Source of the DNA: Solirubrobacteraceae bacterium
Lineage (GTDB): Bacteria > Actinomycetota > Thermoleophilia > Solirubrobacterales > Solirubrobacteraceae
Direction of reading: 5' to 3'
DNA: 64,000 bases
Assembly (NCBI GenBank): GCA_031177685.1
Contig: JAPSGI010000011.1
Coordinates: 62,001-126,000, forward strand
The translations under genes were made by a program, and so were the position numbers. Below the pieces are notes generated by a model. That model ran no database searches. It saw nothing but the letters and a program-made list of their open reading frames with translations, and had not been told where the DNA came from. Each line of letters begins with the position of its first letter. Positions within the stretch are counted from its first letter, which is position 1. Shown one piece after another: positions 56,894 to 64,000 of this stretch.

Positions 56894-57523
56894 TCAATCT
56901 TTGGTTGAGGGTGCGGGCGCCGTCTTGCGCAGGCCGTCGCGCACGTACAGGGCCGTCGCGACCAGCGCGAGCGCCAGCCCGGCGTAGAGCAGGACCTCGG
57001 CCGTCGTCTCCAGCTCGACCAGCGCGAAGAAGATCGCCGACATCAGCGGCCACACCGCCAGGCGCCCGGGCCAGTTGATTCGCAGGTCCACGCCCCGGCG
57101 CATGCCGAGGCGCGCGAGGACGATCACCGTCACCTCGCGCGCCGCCAGCACGGCCAGGGCCCAGCGCGGGAGGAGCTCGTGGTCCCAGCACACGACGACG
57201 CCGGCGATCACCAGCAGCCGGTCCACGACCGGGTCCAGCAGCGCGCCCAGGCGGCTGTACTGGCCGGTGACCCGCGCGGCGATGCCGTCCGCGTAGTCCC
57301 CCCACGCGACGACCGCGAACAGGATCGCCGGCCACGCGCCGGTCCCGTCGTCACTGGACAGCGCCACCGCGAGGAAGACCGGGATGAGCGCGAGCCGGGC
57401 GAAGCCGATCGCGTTGGGGACGGTCCAGGGGCGCAGCGGCGCCCCCGCCTGGGTCTCGGGCGGCGGCGGACCCGAGCGGTCCAGGCCCGACAGCCGCCGG
57501 AAGGTCAGGGGACGGCGCGCCAC
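56894..57523 (-). CDS. CDP-alcohol phosphatidyltransferase (PgsA-like)
   Basis: 209 residues. The CDP-OH-P motif D-x2-DG-x2-AR-x8-G-x3-D-x3-D is complete in WGDYADGIAARVTGQYSRLGALLDPVVDR (residues about 75-103), within six predicted membrane helices. It probably makes phosphatidylglycerophosphate from CDP-diacylglycerol, though actinobacterial genomes have several paralogues with other alcohols as acceptor. The first codons overlap proS by 19 bases. In Firmicutes pgsA lies beside rodZ and cinA; here it is 50 kb away from them. Confidence 0.87.
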   Translation of the reverse strand: MARRPLTFRRLSGLDRSGPPPPETQAGAPLRPWTVPNAIGFARLALIPVFLAVALSSDDGTGAWPAILFAVVAWGDYADGIAARVTGQYSRLGALLDPVVDRLLVIAGVVVCWDHELLPRWALAVLAAREVTVIVLARLGMRRGVDLRINWPGRLAVWPLMSAIFFALVELETTAEVLLYAGLALALVATALYVRDGLRKTAPAPSTKD

Positions 57524-59187
57524 AGCTCGGCGACCGCCTCCGCGGCGCCGTCGAGCGGCACCGTGCGCTTCTCGCGGCCCCGGCGCAGCTGGACCTCCAG
57601 CTCACCGGCCTCCAGGCCGCGCCGGCCGAGCGTCAGGCGCAGCGGGCAGCCGAGCAGCTCCGCGTCGGCGAACTTGTCCCCCGGCCCCGCGTCGCGGTCG
57701 TCGTAGAGCACGTCCAGCCCGAGCGAGGTCAGCTCGTCGTACAGGCCGTCGGCGGCCGCGCGCTCGTCCGAGCCCTCCTTGCCCAGGACGACCAGCTCGA
57801 CGTCGAAGGGGGCCAGCGCGCGCGGCCAGGCGATGCCCGCCTCGTCGGCGGACTGCTCCACCGCGGCGGCGGCGATCCGGGCGGGGCCGATCCCGTAGGA
57901 GCCCATCCAGATCGGCTGCTCGGCGCCCGCCTCGTCGAGATAGGTGGCGCCCAGCGGCTCGGAGAAGCGGGTCCCCAGCTTGAAGATGTTGCCGACCTCG
58001 ATCGCCGCCTCGAGGCGGATTGCGCGCCCCCCCACGGTGTCGCCGGCCTCCACGCGGCGGACGTCCGCGCGCTCGAAGGCGAAGTCGCGCTCGGGTTCCA
58101 CGCCCCGCAGATGGCGATCCGCCTCGTTGGCCCCCGTGACGTAGCCGCCGGGGGCCACGGCGTCGTCCAGCAGGATGGGCACGTCGGTCCCCACCGGCCC
58201 GATGAAGCCGCCCGGGCCGATCGACTCGGCGACCTCCTCGGGCCGCGCGGGGCGGAACTCCGCGCCCAGCGCGTTGCGCAGCTTGACCTCGTTGACCCGG
58301 TGGTCGCCGCGCACCACCGTCATGACGAGCCCGCGGCCGTCCACCACGACCGGGAAGGCCTTGAGCAGCGCGCCGGGCGGTACGCCGAGGGCGCCGGAGA
58401 CCTGCTCGACGGTCGTCATCCCGGGCGTCTCCACGGGCTCGGGCGCGTCGCGCGGCGCGGGCAGCTCGACGGGCTGGGCGTCGGCGGACGCCACCTCCAC
58501 GTTGGCCGCGTAGCCGTCGGCCAGCGCCACCTCGTTCTCTCCGGCCGCGCACGGCGCCATGAACTCGTGCGCGCCGAACCCGCCCATCATCCCCACGTCG
58601 GATTCGCACGCGTACCACTCCAGCCCGCAGCGCTCGAAGATGCGCGCGTAGGCGTCGAAGTGGCGGTCGTAGGAGGCGTGCAGCCCCTCGAGGTCGCGGT
58701 CGAAGGAGTAGGAGTCCTTCATGATGAACTCGCGGGTGCGCAGCACGCCCGCGCGGGGGCGCGGCTCGTCGCGCTCCTTGATCGAGAAGTGGTAGAGGAC
58801 GAACGGCAGGTCGCGGTAGGAGCGCACGACCTGGGCGACGTGCAGCGTGACGATCTCCTCGTGCGTCATGGCGAGCACGAGGTCCGCGCCGCGGCGGTCC
58901 TGCAGCTTGAACAGCTCGTCGATCCCGTAGCGCCCGGTGCGCCGCCACACCTCCGCGGGATGCATGACGGGCATCAGCATCTCCTGCGCGCCGATCGCGT
59001 CGATCTCCTCGCGCACGATCCCCACGGCGCGCTGGTGCACCCGCCAGCCCGCCGGCAGCCACGACCACAGCCCGGCCCCGACCTGGCGGATCAGCCCGGC
59101 ACGCACCATCAGCTTGTGCGACACGGCCTCGGCGTCGGCGGGCGGCTCGCGCTCGGTGGGCAGGAGATAGCCGGACAGCCGGGTCAT
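57505..59187 (-). CDS. proS: Prolyl-tRNA synthetase (bacterial type)
   Basis: 560 residues from the ATG at 59187. Class II motifs: [45 protein letters not shown] (motif 1 area), [37 protein letters not shown] (motif 2) and [17 protein letters not shown] (motif 3). Between them is the YbaK-like editing insert ([30 protein letters not shown]), and a C-terminal anticodon-binding domain ([26 protein letters not shown]). The frame is open further upstream but similarity starts with [16 protein letters not shown]. Divergent from sodA. Confidence 0.95.
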   Translation of the reverse strand: MTRLSGYLLPTEREPPADAEAVSHKLMVRAGLIRQVGAGLWSWLPAGWRVHQRAVGIVREEIDAIGAQEMLMPVMHPAEVWRRTGRYGIDELFKLQDRRGADLVLAMTHEEIVTLHVAQVVRSYRDLPFVLYHFSIKERDEPRPRAGVLRTREFIMKDSYSFDRDLEGLHASYDRHFDAYARIFERCGLEWYACESDVGMMGGFGAHEFMAPCAAGENEVALADGYAANVEVASADAQPVELPAPRDAPEPVETPGMTTVEQVSGALGVPPGALLKAFPVVVDGRGLVMTVVRGDHRVNEVKLRNALGAEFRPARPEEVAESIGPGGFIGPVGTDVPILLDDAVAPGGYVTGANEADRHLRGVEPERDFAFERADVRRVEAGDTVGGRAIRLEAAIEVGNIFKLGTRFSEPLGATYLDEAGAEQPIWMGSYGIGPARIAAAAVEQSADEAGIAWPRALAPFDVELVVLGKEGSDERAAADGLYDELTSLGLDVLYDDRDAGPGDKFADAELLGCPLRLTLGRRGLEAGELEVQLRRGREKRTVPLDGAAEAVAELWRAVP

Positions 59188-59240
59188 CGGCCGCGAAGCG
59201 TAGTGATAGAACAGCCCTCGAAACCGACAAGGAGCTTTCG

Positions 59241-59846
59241 ATGGCCTACGAGGTCCCACCCCTCCCCTACGACTACGCCGCGCTGGAGCCGCACGTCGAC
59301 GAGGCGACGATGAAGCTGCACCACGACAAGCACCACCAGGCCTACGTGGACAAGGCCAACGCCGCCCTGGAGGGAACCGAGTGGGCGGACAAGCCCATCG
59401 AGGAGGTCCTGCGCAACCTCGACTCGCTTCCCCAGGACAAGCGGGGTCCGGTGCGCAACAACGGCGGCGGCCACCTCAACCACTCGCTGTTCTGGGAGTG
59501 GATGAGCCCCGACGGCGGCGGCGAGCCCGACGGCGACCTGCGCGCCGCGATCGACGCGGCCTTCGGCTCCTTCGACGACTTCAAGGCCCAGGTCAAGGAC
59601 GCCGGCGTCGCGCGCTTCGGCTCGGGCTGGGCCTGGCTGGTGCACGACGGCTCGGGACTCGCCGTCGTGAGCACGGCCAACCAGGACAACCCCATCTCCG
59701 ACGGCCAGACGCCGCTGCTGGGCGTCGACGTCTGGGAGCACGCGTACTACCTCAAGTACCAGAACAAGCGCCCGGACTACATCGACGCCTGGTGGAACAC
59801 CGTCAACTGGGCGAAGGTGGCGGAGGGGTACTCCGCCGTCGCCTAG
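59241..59846 (+). CDS. Fe/Mn superoxide dismutase
   Basis: 201 residues with an AAGGAG ribosome site. Metal ligands are His in [15 protein letters not shown] (first helix), His in [19 protein letters not shown], and Asp and His in [23 protein letters not shown]. The GGG after WEWMSPDG and the Gln-type active-site residue arrangement are usual for Mn-cambialistic forms, but metal choice cannot be fixed by eye. It removes superoxide in the cytosol. Stop shared with the convergent glycosidase-like gene as CTAG (59843-59846). Confidence 0.95.
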   Translation: MAYEVPPLPYDYAALEPHVDEATMKLHHDKHHQAYVDKANAALEGTEWADKPIEEVLRNLDSLPQDKRGPVRNNGGGHLNHSLFWEWMSPDGGGEPDGDLRAAIDAAFGSFDDFKAQVKDAGVARFGSGWAWLVHDGSGLAVVSTANQDNPISDGQTPLLGVDVWEHAYYLKYQNKRPDYIDAWWNTVNWAKVAEGYSAVA

Positions 59847-62200
59847 CCCGGGTTCGAGGGGACGGTCGGGAGCGGCGTGCGCTGGCGCGCCGCCTCCACC
59901 GCTCCGCCCGAGCTGTTGAAGTACAGGCGCATCAGGCGGCGGAAGGCGCGCTCGTACGTCGGGTCCTCGCCGACCAGGCGCCAGCGCACGGCCAGCCGGC
60001 CCGAGCGCCCGGGCAGCCGGATCGTGCCGGTGCGCCGGTTCAGGCCCTGGGCGCGCACGTCGCGCGCCATGTAGGGCACCGGCCACACCAGCCGCGTCCC
60101 GGGCCGCACGTCGGTGCGCCAGGTCAGCACCGCGCCGTTGCGCGTGGCGGTGAGCGTGTACGCCACGCGGCCCCGCGTGGTCGGGGCGCCGGAGACCGAG
60201 ATCCGCTTGCCGGGCCGCAGCCAGGCCGGCGAGAGCGCCGACATCAGCCACACGTCGTTCCCCTGCTCGCGCACCAGCATGTTGCGCACGAGCGCCACGT
60301 ACTCCGCGGCGAACCACCCGTGGGGCACGGTCACGTCGTCGACCACGCGGTCGCCGTAGGGCGCGGTCCCGGCCTCGAAGCCGGCGCCCGTCCCGGTCGT
60401 GTGGGCCAGCTCGTCGTAGAGGCCGTCGACCACCTTGCGCTGCTCGCCGCGCAGCAGCTCGGTCTGGAACACGCGGAACCCGAGGTAGTGGTGCAGCAGG
60501 CGCGTGTCGGCGTACGTCGCAATCCCCTCGCGGAAGCGCCGGCGCGCGCGCTGCAGCGTGCGCCCGACCACCGCGCTGTCGGGCTCCAGCACCGGATGCG
60601 GGTAGGCGGCCCACAGGTTGCCCCAGTCCTGGCCGCCGCGGACGTCCAGCGAGGGCGGGATCTGCCCGTTGTTGGCGCGCTGGGCGTTGAACAAATGCGC
60701 GCGCAGGCGGGTCGTGAAGGCGTCGTAGACGGCCTGCCAGCGGCCCGCCGCGCCGGCGTCGCCGGCCGTGCGGGCCAGGTCGACGGCGGCGGACACGCCG
60801 GCGGCCGCCCAGAAGTTGTCGCCGGCCAGGTGGCCGCTGATCAGCTCGTTGTCCTGGAGGTTGGCGTTGGGCGGCATGAGCCCGCCCGGGTCGCTCGCCC
60901 GCTGGCGCTCGAACCAATCCATCGCGCGGCTCACCGCGGGCAGCATCCGCCGCGCGAAGTCGGCGTTGCCCGTGCGCCGCACGTGCTCGCCCATCGCCCA
61001 CAGCGCCTGTCCGAAGCCGTCGTACTCCTCGGGGCGCGAGATGAACAGCCCGTCGTCGCGCTGCCAGGCGGGGAAGTACTCGAGGTTCTCGCGCGCCAGG
61101 TCGTGCAGCCCGACCAGGTCGTACATGTTCGTGATGATCGAGCCGTCGCGCAGCCAGAAGGCGTGGTAGCGCAGCTTGTTGACCGTCTGCACCCACGCGC
61201 CGCTCGCCAGGCGGTAGCGCGACAGCGCGTCGTTGACGATGCTGGCGTAGAAGGTGTCCACGACCTTTTGCTCGGGCACGCTGACCCGCATCGCGCGTCC
61301 CAGCAGCGAGCGCCAGTAGCGCACGACGATCCCCCGGTACTGGTCGAACCGCGCGGCCGCGATCGCCGCGAAGTCGGGGTCGGTCGGGGGCAGCGGCTCG
61401 ATCGGCACGCGGAAGTCGAAGCTGCGCCGCTCGCGGGCCCGCAGGCCGACGTCGTAGATCGTGCGCCCGAACTGCGTGCGGGTGGTCACCGGCGGGGGGT
61501 CGGGCCGCAGCGACTGGGACACCCGCACGCCCGGCCCGCCGCCGGGGTAGAGCAGCAGCGCGAGGTTGTCGCGCAGGAGCGTGGAGCCGCCCTGCGGCGT
61601 CCCCGACAGCGAGTACGCCCAGGCCGCGTTGAAGCCGATGCCCGGCTGGTCGTAGAGCCCCTCGCGATCCGGCGTGCGCGGCCGCGGGTAGCGGTAGATG
61701 CGGATGCAGCAGCGGTTGATCCCGCGCGGACCGAACTCCCCGCCGTCGTAGCGCGCGCCCGCCGCGATGCGCGCCCGGTTGAAGCGGGGAAGCAGGTTCT
61801 TGGCGCTTACGCGGGCGAAAAGCACCGGCCGGCCGGCCACCGATCCCTGGAAGGCGTCGAGCTCGTACAGGACGCCGCGCACCTCCTTGAACAGGTGCAC
61901 GACCGGATAGCGCCCGTTCTGCAGCGTGTGGCTGCGCGGCTCGAACTGCTCGTTGCCGCCCACGTTGAACGACAGCTCGGTCCAGCCGGTGAAGAGATCG
62001 CCCTCGGGCGTGACCAGCGTCCCGGGCTTGTGCCCGGGGAAGCCCAGCTGGTCGGTGGGCGTCAGCAGGTAGGTCAGCGGGGGCTTGGGCGCCGGCAGCG
62101 GCCGCGGCGCCGGTCGCTCGCGGGCCTGGCCGGCGGCGGCCGGGGCGGTCGCCAGGGCCAGAAGGAGGGCCGTGGCGAGCGTCGTGGCTGATGCGAGCAC
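59843..62200 (-). CDS. Secreted (alpha/alpha)6-barrel glycosidase-like protein
   Basis: 785 residues with a signal peptide (about 1-24, [16 protein letters not shown]). The N-terminal 250 residues are beta-rich; the C-terminal 400 form a six-hairpin type domain with [72 protein letters not shown]-like repeats and [21 protein letters not shown], and E/D in [12 protein letters not shown], resemble glucoamylase- and glucuronyl-hydrolase-like enzymes. Probably degrades a polysaccharide outside the cell. Divergent from the other glycosidase-like gene with 86 bases between, which suggests common control. Confidence 0.75.
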   Translation of the reverse strand: MLASATTLATALLLALATAPAAAGQARERPAPRPLPAPKPPLTYLLTPTDQLGFPGHKPGTLVTPEGDLFTGWTELSFNVGGNEQFEPRSHTLQNGRYPVVHLFKEVRGVLYELDAFQGSVAGRPVLFARVSAKNLLPRFNRARIAAGARYDGGEFGPRGINRCCIRIYRYPRPRTPDREGLYDQPGIGFNAAWAYSLSGTPQGGSTLLRDNLALLLYPGGGPGVRVSQSLRPDPPPVTTRTQFGRTIYDVGLRARERRSFDFRVPIEPLPPTDPDFAAIAAARFDQYRGIVVRYWRSLLGRAMRVSVPEQKVVDTFYASIVNDALSRYRLASGAWVQTVNKLRYHAFWLRDGSIITNMYDLVGLHDLARENLEYFPAWQRDDGLFISRPEEYDGFGQALWAMGEHVRRTGNADFARRMLPAVSRAMDWFERQRASDPGGLMPPNANLQDNELISGHLAGDNFWAAAGVSAAVDLARTAGDAGAAGRWQAVYDAFTTRLRAHLFNAQRANNGQIPPSLDVRGGQDWGNLWAAYPHPVLEPDSAVVGRTLQRARRRFREGIATYADTRLLHHYLGFRVFQTELLRGEQRKVVDGLYDELAHTTGTGAGFEAGTAPYGDRVVDDVTVPHGWFAAEYVALVRNMLVREQGNDVWLMSALSPAWLRPGKRISVSGAPTTRGRVAYTLTATRNGAVLTWRTDVRPGTRLVWPVPYMARDVRAQGLNRRTGTIRLPGRSGRLAVRWRLVGEDPTYERAFRRLMRLYFNSSGGAVEAARQRTPLPTVPSNPG

Positions 62201-62286
62201 CGGCGCAGGGTAGCGACGCCGGCCGCCGAGATGCGCAGGAACGACTCAACTCCCGGCTGAGCCCCGCCGAATAGAGGGTTGTTACC

Positions 62287-63909
62287 GTGCTTTGGGTGTT
62301 ACGAACTTCCACGGTTCGCTATGCGGCGAGCCTGCTCGCCGCGGCCACGGCCGCCCTGTCGCTGGGTGCGCTGCTGGCCGCGCCTCCGGCCCGGGCCAAC
62401 CCCAACCTCCTGTCGTTCATGATGGACGACGACCTCCTGATCTTCGACACGTACGGGACGCGGGAGTTCGCCATGCGCTACATGAAGAACTCCGGCGCGG
62501 ACGGCGTACGCGTCAGCGTCCCGTGGAAGTTCGTGTCGGGCGAGTCCGAGGGACGGCCCAAGCGCCGGCCGCCGCGCTTCACCGGCCGCCGTGCGGAGAG
62601 TCCCCGCTCCTACCGCTCCGACATCTGGGACCGCTTCGACGACGTCGTGCGGCTGGCGCGCGACCACAACATGATCGTCCTGTTCAACGTGACGGGCCCC
62701 GGCCCGGTGTGGGCCCACCCGAAGGCGCCGCGGGCCAATCGCTTCGACCAGCCCGCCTGGCGGCCCAACGCGGTGCACTTCCGGCGCTTCGTCAAGGCGG
62801 TCGGCAAGCGCTACTCCGGCACCTGGCGCGACGAGAATCAGGACCGCCAGTTGCTGCCCAAGGTGCGCCTGTGGTCGATCTGGAACGAGGTCAACCAGCC
62901 CGCCAGCCTGGCGCCCCAGCTGGCCTACGAGCCACGGCTGCGCAAGCGCATCCCGGTGGCCCCGATCCTCTACCGCGAGCTGTACTACGCGGCCTCCGGC
63001 GCCCTGCGCGAGGCCGGGCACGACGACAGCGCCCTGTTCATGGGCGAGACGGCTCCCCTGGGCGGGTTCGAGCCGCGGATCCGCCTGTGGCCCAAGCAGT
63101 TCATCCGCGAGCTGTTCTGCCTGCGGCGCGACCTGCGCCCCTACACGGGGCTGGAGGCGCGCGTGCGACGGTGCGACCTGCTGCGCCGCAACGGGCCGTT
63201 CAACGCGGCCGGGTGGGCGCACCACCCCTACACGCAGAAGAACGGGCCGACGGTGCGCGACCGCGTGCGCGACTCGATCAACATGGCCAACATCGGCGAC
63301 CTTCCGCGCCTGCTCGACGACGTCGCCGATCGCACCGGCCTGATCCTCAAGGGCCTGCCGGTCGCGCTCACCGAGGCGGGCTGGGAGACGCTCCCGCCCG
63401 ATCCGACGCGCGGCGTGCCCCTGGAGCGCCAGAGCGAGTACATCAACCGCATGCAGCGGCTGGCCTACGACCACCCGCGGATCATCATCGACACCCAGTT
63501 CATCCTGCGCGACGTGCGTCCCCGCGCGCGCTACCGCGGCAAGCGCTCGCGCCTGTCCCAGTACTGGGCGACCTGGCAGTCCGGGCTGCTGTTCGCCGAC
63601 GGCCGTCCCAAGCCGGCGTACAACGCCTACCTGGTGCCCTTCGACGTGCGACCGCCGGACGGCTCGGGCAACGTGCGCCTGTGGGGCCAGGTCCGCTTCC
63701 TGCCGCCGTTCGAGAAGCAGGACGTCTATCTCCAGTTCCGGCCCGCGGGGTCGGAGGACTGGCAGTTCGCCGCGGGACCGCTTCCCGTCGAGAACGCGCT
63801 CGGCTACTGGGAGCACTCGATGCCCTCGCCGGGGCCGGGGGTGTGGCGGGTGGCCCTGGTCTACCACGGCAACCCGTTCGTCTCGCGCGAAGTCTCCGTT
63901 ACGGGATAG
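62287..63909 (+). CDS. Secreted TIM-barrel glycoside hydrolase-like protein
   Basis: 540 residues from a GTG (another at 62296). Signal peptide about 1-38 (AASLLAAATAALSLGALLAAPPARA). The barrel shows clan GH-A marks: SGADGVRVSVPWKFV, MIVLFNVTGPGPVWAHP, the acid/base Glu in RLWSIWNEVNQPASLAP (Asn-Glu pair) and the nucleophile Glu in PVALTEAGWETLPPD, with a final beta domain from about 445. It likely hydrolyses a plant- or microbe-derived glycan; the family number is not clear. Opposite in direction to the other secreted glycosidase gene. Confidence 0.78.
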   Translation: MLWVLRTSTVRYAASLLAAATAALSLGALLAAPPARANPNLLSFMMDDDLLIFDTYGTREFAMRYMKNSGADGVRVSVPWKFVSGESEGRPKRRPPRFTGRRAESPRSYRSDIWDRFDDVVRLARDHNMIVLFNVTGPGPVWAHPKAPRANRFDQPAWRPNAVHFRRFVKAVGKRYSGTWRDENQDRQLLPKVRLWSIWNEVNQPASLAPQLAYEPRLRKRIPVAPILYRELYYAASGALREAGHDDSALFMGETAPLGGFEPRIRLWPKQFIRELFCLRRDLRPYTGLEARVRRCDLLRRNGPFNAAGWAHHPYTQKNGPTVRDRVRDSINMANIGDLPRLLDDVADRTGLILKGLPVALTEAGWETLPPDPTRGVPLERQSEYINRMQRLAYDHPRIIIDTQFILRDVRPRARYRGKRSRLSQYWATWQSGLLFADGRPKPAYNAYLVPFDVRPPDGSGNVRLWGQVRFLPPFEKQDVYLQFRPAGSEDWQFAAGPLPVENALGYWEHSMPSPGPGVWRVALVYHGNPFVSREVSVTG

Positions 63910-63948
63910 CGTGCGCAACTCGCGGCCCCGCGCCGAGTTCGTACAGCG

Positions 63949-64000
63949 ATGCCCCGCCGATCCGTCCTGCTCGCCTGCCTGGCGCTCCTCGCCCTGCCCT
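63949..64000 (+). CDS. Start of an exported protein, truncated by the window end
   Basis: Seventeen codons are visible from the ATG at 63949: a basic start (PRRS) and a hydrophobic run (VLLACLALLALP) as in a signal or lipoprotein peptide. It begins 39 bases after the glycoside hydrolase stop on the same strand and may extend that secreted-enzyme cluster. Nothing else can be said. Confidence 0.45.
   Translation, partial: MPRRSVLLACLALLALP

Noticed and set aside
62300-62318. CGAAC and GTTCG near the start of the secreted glycosidase gene.
   Set aside because: Seven bases apart and within the coding region, so not a LexA site.
1-64000. tRNA, rRNA and CRISPR arrays.
   Set aside because: No T-loop-like GTTCGA blocks in a cloverleaf context, no rRNA sequence and no regularly spaced direct repeats were found by reading; a tRNAscan or Infernal run would settle it.

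Overview
The window is very G+C-rich bacterial chromosome packed with short-overlap operons. Gene content points to an actinobacterium of the class Thermoleophilia (Solirubrobacterales-like): an F420-0:gamma-glutamyl ligase-type protein, the GarA-like FHA / FtsR-like MerR / PgsA block, a single-motif RsiG-like protein, a sigma-region-4/RskA-like fusion, actinobacterial LexA boxes and a c-di-AMP riboswitch of the actinobacterial kind. The species cannot be named from the sequence alone.

Layout. 1-3.3 kb: end of a CofE-like gene, then (minus strand) a DegT-like PLP protein and the lipid II flippase MurJ. 3.3-24.4 kb: a long mostly plus-strand block of core genes resembling the rodZ-cinA-recA-rny-miaB-miaA-hflX neighbourhood of Firmicutes: rodZ, cinA, thpR, (an ECF sigma factor on the minus strand), recA, a cupin, recX, rny, miaB, an intein-bearing Rv2578c-type radical SAM gene, mscS, miaA, dapF, a DapL-like aminotransferase, hflX and dut. 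Three SOS boxes lie in this block (recA, rny, radical SAM gene). 24.4-40.9 kb: small metabolic genes: methyltransferases, a lipid kinase, HAD phosphatase, cyclophilin lipoprotein, GMC oxidoreductase, cytochrome bd oxidase (cydAB) with plsC, alpha/beta hydrolases, a CnoX-like thioredoxin, a CGNR regulator and a cupin.

40.9-44.15 kb: a 3.2-kb insertion element with inverted ends and a CTAG target duplication. It carries a DDE transposase, a winged-helix gene and a translationally coupled three-gene cargo operon (unknown 257-aa protein, PIN nuclease, mini winged helix) that looks like an undescribed toxin-antitoxin-type module. It sits exactly in the CTAG that formed the overlapping stop codons of the convergent cupin gene and dinB, so both stops are kept. 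Five other convergent pairs in the window share the same CTAG stop overlap.

44.15-64 kb: dinB, an RlpA-like cell-wall protein under a c-di-AMP riboswitch, an amidohydrolase, a WS/DGAT acyltransferase, nadE, a thioesterase, the sigma4-TM-RskA fusion, an ether-lipid-synthase-like flavoprotein, apt, the ftsR/garA/rsiG-like/pgsA/proS run, superoxide dismutase and two divergent secreted glycosidase-like genes, ending in the start of a further exported protein.

No rRNA, tRNA or CRISPR array was seen. No stretch above 300 bases lacks a gene; the two longest gaps are 9364-9592 (SOS-type promoter plus rny leader) and 46217-46430 (riboswitch). The most striking protein-level oddity is a DapF homologue with serine in place of both catalytic cysteines, encoded directly before a DapL-like aminotransferase.
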